In this document: one piece after another, positions 23,856 to 36,500 of the stretch | Layout: every line of letters begins with the position of its first letter | Position numbering within the stretch: position 1 is the first letter of the stretch | DNA from: Undaria pinnatifida | Lineage: Eukaryota > Sar > Phaeophyceae > Laminariales > Alariaceae | Direction: 5' to 3' | DNA: 64,000 nucleotides | Assembly: GCA_012845835.1 (NCBI GenBank) | Contig: JABAKD010000020.1 | Span: 1,746,936 to 1,810,935 of the forward strand | Made by a program: the position numbers and the translations under genes | Notes under the pieces: model-generated | What the model was told of the DNA's origin: nothing | The model's database searches: none | The model's input: the letters and a program-made list of their open reading frames with translations, nothing else

Positions 23856-24458
23856 AGTGGCGTCGTCGAGCTTGATGTGCTATTGTGGCAGCGTTCTTCC
23901 GGTTTCTCCGATTTTTTTTTCGTAGCGACGGTACGGGGGCGAGGTGGCGTCATCGCGGTGCTATACAAGACGCATTGGGCGGGACTCTCCGAACCGTCCT
24001 GGGAGCGGGAAATGGACCTTCACCTCTCCCGCTCCAACATCTTGCGTTATTGGGCCGGAACCCCGGACCAGCACCGCCAAACCAACCGCCTTTACCGCCG
24101 AATGCGGATCGGGGCGGCACAGCGTGAGCTCTCCCGCAACAACGGGGAACGTTTCCTAGCGCCGGGCTACGCCTGTGTTCCCCGCGCCGATTGGCTCCGT
24201 CGCTACCACGACACAGTACTCCCTAAGGGAGCCCACTTTTGGTACAAGGGAGACGATGGTTTATGGTGGCTAGGAAAAATCAGCGCGAGCACTACCGAGG
24301 ACAAGGTATATCTGGTCCGCTTTCTGGACGACCCGGGACCGATTAAACTCCCTCTTCCCCCGGCGCGCTACACGACTTCAACGGGAGCCGTACGAGGCTC
24401 TTGGTGCTTGCAAGTTCACATCGCCAGTGCGTTTCCTCGGGGATCCAACGTAACGTAG
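23856..24458 (+). CDS. Chromodomain-containing C-terminal Pol fragment
   Basis: The frame is open from inside the left LTR to a stop at 24456-24458, about 200 codons after the LTR. The first in-frame ATG is at 24013. Residues about 30-70 (VLYKTHWAGLSEPSWERE, then ILRYWAG) match the chromodomain pattern of an aromatic strand, W-x-GL, and W-E followed by a helix. In chromovirus integrases such a domain is thought to tether integration to modified histones. A second block (GAHFWYKGDDGLWWLGKI, then YLVRFLDDPGP) looks like a small Tudor/SH3-type barrel. There are no internal stops, unusual for a fragment. Whether it is translated without an early ATG is unclear. Confidence 0.65.
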   Translation, partial: SGVVELDVLLWQRSSGFSDFFFVATVRGRGGVIAVLYKTHWAGLSEPSWEREMDLHLSRSNILRYWAGTPDQHRQTNRLYRRMRIGAAQRELSRNNGERFLAPGYACVPRADWLRRYHDTVLPKGAHFWYKGDDGLWWLGKISASTTEDKVYLVRFLDDPGPIKLPLPPARYTTSTGAVRGSWCLQVHIASAFPRGSNVT

Positions 24459-25340
24459 ACGAATCTCGAGGCGCGGCCGTGGCCAGTTGACTTCCAAGCC
24501 ACCACCGCTTCTCGATAGTTCTTCATTTTTTTGAGGTATGAGTCTTGCGTCTTTGTCTTTGGGTCGTTCGTAGTGTCCTGAGGGTCTTTGTCGAGTTTTG
24601 GGGCGGTTCTTTCCATTTTTTTTTCTGTCCTGCCGACCCCCCTGCTCAGTGCCGGGTCAGGGTTCGGGTAAAACGCCACTATCTGAGGCGCAGGGCTGTC
24701 GCCTTTTTGTCATTGTTCAATTTCGCCCTGCCGACGCCCTCCTCAGCCCAGAGCCGGGGGGCGACCAGTGTACGGGTCTGTGTGTCATCTTTTATGTTTT
24801 GTGTGTTGTATTTGTTCTGAATTTTTTTTGTCTAAACACTTCCTCCCCTAGCGGGGCTGTAGGTGTTGACACCTTCCATCCCGGGTATTCGTCGTTTCCT
24901 CGTCTAACCCCCCGCCTTGCCGATGGCCCGCGGGAGGTTTTTCGCATGACTTCTCCCTTGTGTTAGCGCCTGTGTTCCCCTCCATATCGACGAGGGCTCG
25001 CCTCGCCATAGTACCTTTTCTGTGATTGGTTTACCGTAGAGCCTTTCCTGCCCCCCCCGCCACACCCGCGGCATGCGGCAGGTTCTAGAGCCTTTTCTGC
25101 CCCCCCCGCCACACCGGCGGCATGCGGCAGGCTTTTGATGGGTGACTACTGCCTTGCTGTAGGGTCTGCTTTTCTTTCTACTGCTTTTCTTCGCGTGTTC
25201 CTGGCTCCATAGCCAGACGGTTAGAGGTGTGGGAGTGGGGTTTGAGGAGCCGCATCTTCGACTCATGGTCTAGTTCGTAGAACCGGAGTTTCCCCGAATC
25301 TCCCATATTTCTGCATATGCGACTCATCAGGGTGGGCTAG
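24459..25340. other. Non-coding interior of the chromodomain element
   Basis: No conserved frame. A tandem pair of about 54 bp at 25047-25135 contains a C8 run and the palindromic GCATGC flanked by GCC/GGC, able to form small hairpins. Confidence 0.5.
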
Positions 25341-25609
25341 TGTTAAGATACGGCCTCGAAAGGCCTGTAGGTATCCGAATTTGAGATCATTTGGATGGGT
25401 TTCGTATGATAAGGTTGGCGGTTTATATTCGGGGAAGTTAGGAATTAGATCGGAGGCACGCGCCTCCGATCTCAGAAGCTATCCCGGGCTCTGGTGGAAA
25501 CGAATAAAGCTACATCTCTACGAAGGAACGAAAGTGAGTACTCTCCGAAGACCTGCTCAATTGGCAGACCTGCAGGGGGCACTCTGTGTCCCCCACCTTT
25601 AATTTAACA
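25341..25609 (+). repeat. 3' LTR of the chromodomain element
   Basis: 269 bp, 268 identical to the 5' LTR. Confidence 0.9.
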
Positions 25610-25790
25610 GTACCTAGTAGTACCTGGCTGGTGTTCTTGGTGGTAAACTGCTGTGAGCTCTCGCTTAGGAGCTCACTCTTCTTGGAGGTCTTACGCATGA
25701 GTTCTCTTCTCGACTTGCCTCTACGCTGTGGTTGGGAGACGTAATACAATGACTTGAAACCCACCCCGCTTGGAGCTAACGAACGACCGT
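25606..25790. repeat. Direct repeat, occupied copy, right part
   Basis: Matches 21823-22011, completing the copy interrupted by the chromodomain element. Confidence 0.75.
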
Positions 25791-25859
25791 GTCCAGCTAC
25801 ATAGGGCTAAGTCTAACTCCACACACATAAACGGGAAACGAAAGGAAAGGAAACGACTT

Positions 25860-27290
25860 AAAGTTGAGGGTGTCGCAAAATCCAGGTATTCCACGTGGGA
25901 GTACAACAGGTGAACTGTAGCTTAGGTAGCTCAACGTGCAAGGCATCATTTGGCGTGGGGTCCAATGGGGAGCGAAACGATCTGAACGTCGACATGTCCA
26001 CAAAACCCTGGTGTTCGAGTGTCGGGGTATCTCAGGTAACCCAACAAAAAGGGAACCACCTGCTGCGGGGTCTAAATTGGAAACGAAACCGCCTGAAACA
26101 AGGGGTGTTCGCAAAATCGGGGTGTTCGGGGGGTGGTGAGGGGTTGGGTAGCTCAACGCACAGGTCACTGGTACCATCTGACGTGGGGTTCAAATGGGCA
26201 ATGGAATGATGAAATGACTCTAAATTGGGATTGTGCGCGAAGTCCAGGTGTTCGGGGGGAGGGGAGGGGGCATTCGTCGTATCGTGCATGGCCGTAGTCC
26301 TTAAGATCATAGACCCTCGCGTTCTTACCACACCGGGACAGAGCAAGTCGGATCTTCACTGACCAGAGACATGCAACTTTTCGTTCACCAAACGCGAAGC
26401 GACGTGAGGTGTTCGTCGAGTCGCATGAAGGGTGAACTGATCCTACTGTGAACCGTTTTGTGAATTGAACTTCTGCACCTTATGCGAGGTTCTTGCATAT
26501 GTAGATCGCGTTCTTACCACACCGGGACAGAGCAAGTCGGATCTTCACTGACCAGAGACATGCAAATTTTCGTTCACCAAACGCGAAGCGACGTGAGGTG
26601 TTCGTCGAGTCGCATGAAGGGTGAACTGATCCTACTTAGAACCGTTTTGTGAGTCGAACTTCTGCACCTTATGCGAGGTTCTTGCATATGTAGACTATAT
26701 GGCAGCGCCGAGCATGATTTCATCCATTTTCCGGTCGTGGCTAATTCCAGACAGAGCACCAGGGCACCAAGCAACTGCCTGCGTGGTTTCTAACCAGTTA
26801 CACACTACGTGAATACCATGGTTCCCCTTGTGCGGAGATAAATTCTCCACCCTGCCCAATATGACCCAACTCGACCCCTCATGTCGTTCACCGCCACAAC
26901 AAAATCAGTGAAAACTAAAATGCCTTGCCCTGGTTGTCTAGCTCGCGTAACGAGCGTTGTGTTTCACCGCGTCGTTGCCAACCGACGCCAACCCCAGCAG
27001 CGCAGCAGCAATAGCAGCCGCGCGCGGGGGGTGGCGGGGTCAAGAGTCTCAACGCGAAGAGCACCATTCGGCGTGGGGTCCATACGAGAAACGATACGAA
27101 TCTGAATTAGAGGTGTCCACAAAATCCGGGTGGATGAGTGTGGGGGTATCTTCTGGCAGTGGGCCAATGCACAGGGCACAATCTGGCGTGGGGTTCAAAT
27201 GGGAAACGAAACGACTTATAATAATAAACGAGGGGTGTTGTAAAATTCCCGGGTGGGGGATATCACTTAAACTCAAGGCATAGGGAATCC
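25860..27290. repeat. Degenerate satellite-like array
   Basis: Related blocks recur near 25940, 26065, 26190, 27070 and 27185. Each carries GGCGTGGGGT, then AAATGGGAAACGAAACGA, and in most cases GGTGTTCGCAAAATC. Copies are 100-130 bp and poorly conserved. The array is interrupted by the 189-bp tandem pair. Confidence 0.6.
26317..26694. repeat. 189-bp tandem duplication
   Basis: Two adjacent units (26317-26505 and 26506-26694) differ at only a few bases. A more diverged relative lies at about 16615-16740. Confidence 0.85.
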
Positions 27291-27674
27291 AAGAAGCCGA
27301 GAGTTGGATAAGAGGGCGAGTGGTATTTTTGTCATGTGTCCCTCTAGCTGTCGATGTCCGTCGCGGTATGCGCCTCGATCGTTTGGGATTTTAAGAGGAG
27401 AAAAAAGCATGAGTCCAGTTGTGAGATTGGTTCGACATCTAAAACAGACAGAAACAGAAGGGAAAACCAACAAAATGACACGTACTAGTTAGAGGTATCA
27501 GACTTACGTTTTTTTAGTTGAAAACTTGAAGCCTAGAAATGCGCATAATAACGCAACAAATATCCCATTTTACAAGTGCAAGGACAACCCAACGACCAAG
27601 CCTACGGTATTGTAGTGTCATTGTATTAATAGTATGTTGTGATATACCCCTTTTTTCACTGCCGCCGTGTTTTC

Positions 27675-27900
27675 ACGATCATACCATCATATCATACTAC
27701 TATCATAACCATACTATCACATCATACTATCATACTACACTATCATATCAAACTATAATATCAAACTAGCATATCATACTATTATATCATACTATCATAT
27801 CATACTATTAATATCATATCGTACTATCACACTATCATACTATCATATCATACTATTATTAATAATAGCATATCATACTATCATATCATACTCGCACGAG
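27675..27900. repeat. AT-rich microsatellite
   Basis: Irregular repeats of ATCATATCATACTATC-type words over about 220 bp. Confidence 0.85.
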
Positions 27901-30540
27901 TGACTCTGTACCTCTCACAGGGACAAAAATACTTTAGACTAGGCGTTTTACTTTGGCGCAGCACGTAGCTTACTATTTCATTGTGCGCGGGTTCATCTCG
28001 TGAAATTAAAACAGCACGAGGCCGCAAAACGAACATGGAGGTCACTCTCACGCGCGTGACCCCAAGACACGGCGAAACAAGCCCCAAAAAACAGCATAAA
28101 CCCCTCCTCCTGCCGTACGCAACCAACCTTGGTCCAATTTCACTAATTCCACGTGTTTGTCTCAAAGGGTTGACCCCTTCTGGAACCAAGAAAAGGACGA
28201 CGAGTGTTGAGTACGGTCTTATCAAGCACCTATTTAAGACGCGTGCTACAATCTATTAGCGAGAGTAAGCACTTTTTGGCTAAACTATTTTCTTCATGGT
28301 GGGTCGGTCTTCTTAGCGCGCGCAGAATCGTCCAAATTTGGTCATTTTTCGTGCAAATTAGGCATCCCACGGTAGGGTTTGCAGTTGTTGGAGTAACTAA
28401 TAATGTACCTGTCCGATTGAGCTCCACAAGTAAGTGAGGAACTACCGGTTAGTCATTGATCAAGTCGTTTCACGAGTACATATTGTTTTAGGACTATGGC
28501 ATAGAAGCTTGGTCGGTTTGTGCGAACTAATAATGCCTTCGAAATAATCTTTTTGGTGATATATTGAGCTCCTCATGTGAGGACCTCAGGCACCGATGCT
28601 GCACCTCGCTACCGTGGAATGGCTCAGACATTTTTCTTCGTTGTATACCCAGGCCATGGAATTGTTCCTTGGGTAGAAGCACTTCAATTTGTTCCCCAAA
28701 ATCAGTTTGGGGTTAAGAAAGGTATAGACCTCATCAAGTGAGGAGTTGTATTAGAAAAAAAACAGTGAGGTCACCTCTGCCGAAGCAAGCGACTTTTTAA
28801 ACAGCAACAATAACAACAGCAGTGCGTGTGGAACAGCAGGGTTGACCACAGCATCACAATGCTTGGCGCGTGTCGCACGGCTCTCCTTGTATTGGGGTGC
28901 GGAACACACACCCCTACCCAAGCGGTCCCGGCTACTCCGTGTGGCCGAATTGGTGTAATCGTCATATTTCTTCGATATGTTTCACGTTTTCCTTTCAAGC
29001 CTCGAAAAGCTTTCAGAAATACACCCACGTTTGTGGGGAAAACTCACGTGGGGTTCGCTAGAGTACGGTCATTTTGGCAGTTCTGCGGGGATTTTACCGC
29101 GTCGTGCAGGGCAAGACGTCGACGCCTTTCGGTGCGTGTCGACACGTGCTTAGAGGCGGAGCAACCAGGAACACTAGAGTAGAGCTGCAGGCGCTCTGAG
29201 CACTGCTTCCATACAGCTTCCTGCTCGCTCAGCATTGCAGCTTGAGGTGTGGTCACCGTCATTGCCCGACATCTCAACCCACCAGGTCAATGCCAAGCAC
29301 CTGTAACCATGTCTTTATCCCCACAACATGCAGAACGGTGTATAAAACTACTGTACACAGTGTAGTACAAGGGTGTGTTTAGTATTTAGAAGGGCATACA
29401 CCAGGGATACCTCGGTAAATATTCTCTAGTGCCACCAAAACTCGACCATGAGGTTAGATATCCGTATGCCCAAGCGAATACGTACACTACTTCGCAGGAT
29501 TGAAATAGTGCCAGTGTAGGGTTTACAACGCGCACATGTTACGTGTATCAAATAAACCCTTTGTATGCCTTACCAGTTGTTTGACGCGATCACAATATGC
29601 TCGTATTAATAAAGCCCAAATGAAACGCACCGCGACATTACCAAATATCCTACCAGGTACAAAACAAATCTTATCTTCAGTAGGACGTACCCTATCACAC
29701 GTTCTGCCCCTCTGCCCCCCGCGTGCCATGGAGCACCACGCACCTTAACGGGATCAATTCGTTGCCATGGCGTTTGCCTTATTACTGGCAGACCCGACCG
29801 ACCCGGCAATAGCATAGTGTGCGCGGCTACCTGGTGCCCGGGCACGTGACAATAGACAAAGCGCACATCGTAAACACATTTAACTACACGAGTACTCCTA
29901 TATGAGCTCTTAGAGCAGGAGCAATACTGGTTCTACTGGTCTATTAATCATTGAATACTAATAGACTCCCCATTTTCAAAATAATAAACTCCCCCCGTAA
30001 TAATATCATGTGGACCCAATCATCTCCCGGGATGAGTTGCTTGTTGTGATCACATATAAAAAATATAAATGCTGCGGCTGCTGCTGCTGTGCCGTTGTGC
30101 TCTGCGCAAACTCGCCGACATCCTCATGTCCCAAGCCTACGCAGTGCAAAAAAACAACGGGAAGCGCGACTGCCTGGCATACCATTACCGTAGTCGTTCG
30201 CTGAGCCCATCCTAGCGCAAGTCCTTGTCTACGGAAGGCAGCGTTTATTTGCGACAATTTTGCAAAGGTCCACATCTCCTGCTGGGCGACGAGGACATAC
30301 CGCTTTGCTGTGCGTAATTGTGCTCGCGAACTCCTGAACGACTGGCCCCACACCTCAGGGACATGGTCAAAACATGGTCAACAACGACTACCGCTCACGT
30401 GTGCGTCCGCGTGCCTCGTATCCGGCGCGCTCCTTCGGCGACCCCTTTAGTCCACCTCCACACAAGTCTAAACCAGTCGTACTTGTAAAAAAAGTACAGC
30501 TATCCTACGGCGCTGTACTCTACCCACACCAACACGACCA
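27901..30540. other. No supported gene
   Basis: Downstream flank of the PPR gene. A minus-strand frame starting at about 29262 (MTVTTPQAAMLSEQEAVW) has protein-like composition for about 30 codons but no splice support. Nothing else is convincing. Confidence 0.3.
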
Positions 30541-33500
30541 TCACTGCTCCTGTGGCAATGATGTCTCCTCGTCCTCGCCCTCGTCCCCCTCCTCATCCAC
30601 CTCGCCCTCCTTCTCTTCCCCCACCCCCTCCCCTTGCAATCTTGCATGCTCGCCTTCTCCCCCCCGTTGCGAAACGCTTCGCTTCACGAGCCGGGAGGGG
30701 TCGACGCAATTCTGGAGCATGCGCTTCTCCTGCTCTGCCTCGGGCTGCAGCCCCACCCTGCCCATCATGTCCACCATAATAATGGACGATTCGTAATCGC
30801 CGGCGGCAATGCACACCTGTTGCACAATCGGACACACGAGGGTTTCACGCAGGACCAAAACATGTTACATTCCGCTTGCTGTTTTTCGTTTGCATGACAC
30901 GTCACTCGTTGGATCGAGCTAAGGCGGCCATAACACGGCGAGGCGAGGGTTTCACCCACGCGTCAAACCGTGTACCAGCTATGTGCACCAACGCCAATAG
31001 GTGGCATCATCATGATGCCACGGACGTTCGTTCATTGGTTTCACCCAACACCAGGACAGCCTTCCGACTTTTTCTCGCGCGTGTGAAAAATACTAATAGT
31101 AGCATTCAGCATTCGCGCCGGCGAAAAGTGTTGCATCTACATCGCACACGGCTAAAAACATTAAACACCGGACCACGCAAGCGATGATTACGCTTGGAGG
31201 GTAAGGGTTGGAATCGCTGCGTCATCGAAAAACAAACGGAGGGAGAGCAAACCTAAACCTTCATCGCCGCGACGATTCCACACCATCCGACAACAAACGG
31301 TCTCCCGCGTTATCCCACGCGTTGTCGAGCGCTTTTGCCTACAAACTTCACGAATCGATCGTCCGATCCACTCAACCCCACCAACCCAAGCCGAAGCTGC
31401 GAGTACCTTCTCACAACAAAAACAAACGTCAGACAAGGCACCAAACCTTGGCCCCGCATTATATGCCACAACCAAATACCTGGTGTGCTACTAATAGAAG
31501 ACCACTCATTTTCGGCGCGTCAGGGCCTCTTTTGGGCGGAGTGCGGGCGCGGTCAGTTAAGGAGGCAACTGAAGTCAGTCTTGTGGCACATGTCGTAGTT
31601 TCAGTGTAAGAGGCGGTCGGTCAAGAGGTCAAACCGCGGTCTCCTAGCATACATGGCCACAAAACAAAGACGGCAATGGATTGAGGCGCATCCCACCTCT
31701 AGAGCCCTGGCGTACATCTTAGAGGCGACCTTTAAATCAAGCTCTTCATTGAGGCGGAGCACTTCCAGGGCGATGTGGGACTGGTCGGTGCACGCGCGGA
31801 GAGCATCCTGGAGATGTCCCTGCTCAATCTTCACCTGCGCATCGTGGTATGTGCACCGGAATACGATTTCATGCGAGAGGAAAACAAAAGAAATGTTCAA
31901 AACGCAGACATGCCTCCGCTGGTATTGCGAAGACGGCATTAAAACTGTCTACTATTTGCTGTTTCCCATTGGCGAACACACCCCAACGAATCGAATGGCC
32001 GATGAATTAAAAAACACACTGAAAAGGGCGGGAGCTGGAGAAAAGTTGCGAAGACATCAGGTGGGATGAAAAAAAGCAACAACACAGTATTTTTTAAACG
32101 TGGCCGGCTTTTCACACCCCGTCACCGCTACAATAGCACAAACATAATACAACGCGTCATTTGTCATTTGCACCGCGTGTGTACCGTGGGCATTCTCTTG
32201 TTCTCTCGACGTTGAACAGGAAACACCGAACCAATGTCGACGAAAGACCTTCGGAAAATTCGACACGACTAAAAAAAGCCCCACAAAGGGAGCGAATCAA
32301 CTGCATTATCATACGAGTACTGCGTGAAACAGCATCAAAACGAGGAAATACCCCTAAAATCGCCATACGACCCCAATACTACTCGCACACGATTAGTAGG
32401 AGCCGAATCGAAAACAAACAACCCACCTAAAGAATAAGCCCAATAGCACACCACATGAAACAGTAACGAAAAGCGGCACTTACCTCAAAATCTCGCATTT
32501 CGTCCAGAACCCACGCCGCCCTCTCGGCGTCTTTCGCCTCGGCGAACGCTTCGAGGAGAGCCTTGAACGTTACCTGCCATGGTCCGCAATGAATACAATC
32601 ACACGCACAGCACGGTCTCCTTACGATGTTGCCTTTCAACATGCATGGAGATACGAACGACAACCACAGCATGGCCTCCTTAGCATGGCCTGCTTATGGT
32701 GATGATCTCACCGTACCATAGCTTTCGAACGTTGCAGGACGCGTTTTTTATAACTGACAAAAGTATCTTCAGTATATCCAAGTGAATTTTCCCCAAGGAC
32801 GTCAACGCAGTCATGTTCTTACAACAGCCGAGGTAGGCCCTTGCCTTCCCGCATGTCAAACAGCGGCAAGAGCCACCACCACCATTTTGTTTTTCTAGAC
32901 AGGAGCTCTCGAACCTTTTCAAAAACAAGCCTTCATATAGACGCTGAAACCGGTTCAAAACACAACGGTCGCAAGGATATGCTTTCACTCTCTAGAAAAT
33001 CGGTTGTGTGGCCGAGAAGGCGGAAAACAGAAAACGGAAAAAAGGGGTGTTGATGCTGCTGCGGCCGCCGCTCCTACGTCGAGTGAGCAACACACCGCGT
33101 AACCATCTAAGATAGCTGCTGTTGCTGCTGCCACCGCTCCTCTATTGAAAAAAAGTGAAACACCGCGAAATCGTCGGATATTCTTGACACAGGGTGGGAG
33201 GTGGCAAAATCCCACCGCACCGTGTCGACAAACTGAGTGCCGCAAAATAGTTTCTACCTTGGAAGGAGCGATACAGAGTCTGAGCGATTCACTGTAGACG
33301 AAAACGGCCTCCTCCTTCTTGCCGCACCGCGCGCACGTGCGAATAACCGTGGCGTATCCCTCCGCGTTAGCAGGCATGCCAGCCGCCTCCATCTCGTCCA
33401 GCAGGGCTATCGACAATGTGTGATCTCTAAGGTGCATGCACGCATGCAGAGCGCCTGCGTAGGAGTACTGTGCAGGCAGGGAGCAAAGCCGCAAGCAGGG

Positions 33501-36500
33501 GAACGGGGCATAGCGGTCGGAAATGCGCCACCTGTATAGGTGAGGCGACTACAGAAATGTACCACCAGTATTTTTGCGCAGAGCACTGTCGCTTCTGCTG
33601 TGCCGCGGCCTCGCATGCATCACTGAACCCGGGGAAAAACGTTATTTAAAGATGGCCGCATCGCCAACACTCGTATTATTGTTTTAAGCCGGAACACGCC
33701 AGCGGGTTTCGCGTGTTTAATTCCAAGCCGGCTCAGGTTAGGCAGGCGAATCCATTGTAATTACAGTTGATTGATATTTTTTATCTTCTTCGTTTTCTGT
33801 CTTACCTTTCTGGCCTAGAGCGACCTGTAAATCTGGGATTATAGTATTTCGTCTCGGCCTCGGACCGGGATCCGTTGAACCCCAATCTCGGGGCCGAAAA
33901 CGTCGCTTTCTCGCCCGCTCTCTCCGCGGGTCGAGTTCCCCGACTTCGCCGGGCCTGTTCCCGCGTGCCTTATCTTGAGGCCACGCGCCGCCGTCAAGCG
34001 CCGCGACCCCGAACTGACCTCTTTTGGGCAGATCTTGCGGAAAAGCTCGCTGCTGAGGGAGATATTTGTTCGGACTGTTGTGGGTCCGGGAACGAGCTCG
34101 CGACAAGGAAGCACAAGGAACATTCTGTCTGGATCGTCATAAGATTCGAGATCTGGAGTTAATGGGTCAATTCTTATGGAAGATTTACGGGTGCACTCCC
34201 CGCCGAGGGGGGGGGGACTCCCAAGATTGGTTCTCGAGCGGGTGTAGAAGCGAACGATCCTGTTTCGCTGAGTCTTGACTTAACTGGGGCTGCTGCGATT
34301 CGCTTTGTCCCCGGGTGTGACGTATGATATTTTAAAATATTCGACCGCTCCACTTTGACTGTGCTGTTGCGTTGTGGAGATCTTTGCTGTTGTGCTGTGC
34401 TGCGCTATCATTAGGTTCTCGAGCGGTGTCTCTGCTGCGCGTGTTCGTCCTTCTTAATTATGCCGACATCGAACCTACAATATACCGCAAGGGTACTTGC
34501 TTGACAGTCCCGTTGAATACGAGCGTATGTGTTTATCGTGTAGTATGATACAGTATCTCAAAAGACTGCTGACTGATCAAAGCTACGCTGCCAGCTCGTA
34601 ATACCTACTATGATACTGTAAGCACAATCTGCTGTGCACGTGAGTACTCACTACTACTTCTGTCGTTTACGAGTAGCTACGCTGCGATCTGCCTTTGAGG
34701 CCATCATTCGTGTGCCAGGGGCTACTCGCTATACAGATCTCCGCTTCTACCGACTGTTGTACCACATGAAAATTGTGCTACGACAGCGCAGCAGCTTTGG
34801 AGCACTATCGTTAGATCGGTATTGACTAAGCGCTAAATAAGTACGTGAGCGGAGCTGTCCTGGACTACTCTCTCCGTGTTACCCAGCAGCGACTAGGTGA
34901 TACTCACTACCGCCGTACTACGTGTCGTTTGGGTTGTGCCAGGCTGCGCCGAGTTGGTTAGAGCGAGCCCAGAGTTCTGGACCCTCGCCCGTATTCGCGT
35001 CTCGCTGCATAGATAGCGCGGCACGTGCGAGAACTCGGTATAACTATGCTTGATATTCGAGAGTCGTTATACTGAAGTTAATGTACAACGCACTCTCTCC
35101 CACAGAAGAAACCTAGCCAGTTAGTATTCATGTTTCTTGAGAGCTGTCCTGTACTCTTAAATCGTGCTCGTTCATACGACAGTATCGTACGTAGTGGAAG
35201 CAAGCGTGACTCTGGATTTCTCGAACGGTTTGTGGTCGTCAGGGGACGTCCTGCGTGCATCCCCTCCGGCTCTGGGTAACATGCACCTCCCTTTCTTATT
35301 TTACTCAGGTCACCAAGCGGTGACCATCTCGGGCTCGGGCACTCGAGCGGTGTTCACCCTGAGCCGCGTGTCCAGTCATCGTCGACCATACGTAAAACAC
35401 GCATCTCCATGAGGTTGTCCATAAAACGAACCAGGTTCGTGAACCGGTGGGTAGTTGTTTTCTTGTGTTGGCACAACAATGTTCATAATAATCAAGTAAA
35501 TGATCTTACCCCTGCCCAAAAAATGTAGGCACTCGCGAGATTTGAATACACGACACAGAGGTCATCAACGCGCCCACTCTGTATCTTCAACACGCAAGCT
35601 CTAAACCAACATTCACAAACACCCAAACCAGCCAATTGATAGCACATACAGCAGAGTATCGGCCCTCTCTCAAGGAACCTGAAATCCGGCTCTAGGCTAG
35701 CATCCTTTTTCTGGCGGAGCAAGAAGGGAGTAGGTTTCGTACAAGTTCCTGCAGAAGGCAAGTGCCTAGGCTACATCCTTGAAATTATTTTTGTAACTTC
35801 CTTTCAAGTCTACTTTCTATGAGCGGGCCGATACTACTGTAGCTTCACGGGGGCCTTACCCCCCCCCAACAAAAAAAAGTCGACCGCCTTCCCACGTTGC
35901 CATCAACGTTCCTACAAATAGTTTTTATCTCATCGTTAGGTTTGAAGTGGGTAAAAAAACCATTGACACCGTAACCACAGCAAACGACGCTCCCGGAGAA
36001 AACAATATCAGGTCGAGACAAATACTGGGGGAAGAGGGTGAAAAAGGGATAACACCATAACCACTTTGAACTACGCTCCTGCCGAAGAACTAATAGGTCA
36101 TCGTACATACACATACTGACCCCCAGTATGTATCTCGACCTGTTCGTGTTTTCTCCAGGAGCGTCGTTCGAAGTGTTTACGGTGTTTAGCGTGTTTTTGC
36201 CCACTTCAAGTCGAACAATAAGATGAAAATGCTGTCGACGCACATTAGTGACAACCGTGGGTCGAGGGCCGGCTTGTGTTTGGGGGGGGTAAGGCCCCCG
36301 TGAAGCTACAGCAGTATCGGCCCGCCCACAAAAAATAGACTTTGAGGAAGAAAAAGAGGTACTGCGAGTACTGTCAAGAGTTTGAGCATTGATTGATCAG
36401 GTACCATGGTATATACTGCTGAGGCGTCCTCCGATCGGGATAGCACTTTCTGGCTAAAGTATTCCAACCGACGGCGTTCCGTGGTCTGGCTTGACGAATC

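Larger units (their letters stand above)
23587..25609 (+). mobile_element. Young 2-kb LTR element carrying only a chromodomain ORF
   Basis: The two 269-bp LTRs (23587-23855 and 25341-25609) start TGTTAA and end TTAACA and differ at a single base near 23617/25371. The insertion is flanked by GTAC on both sides; the same GTAC is single in the empty paralogue at 21824. A primer-binding-site-like TGGCG word follows two bases after the left LTR, and a purine-rich stretch precedes the right one. The internal part holds one protein-coding region with a chromodomain and no gag, protease, RT, RNase H or integrase. This fits a deleted, non-autonomous derivative of a chromodomain-bearing Ty3/gypsy element (chromovirus), mobilised by a full-length relative. 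Confidence 0.85.

Noticed and set aside
34925..35000. tRNA-like GAGTTGGTTAGAGC near 34.95 kb
   Set aside because: Resembles a D-arm, but no T-arm or acceptor stem follows at the right distance.
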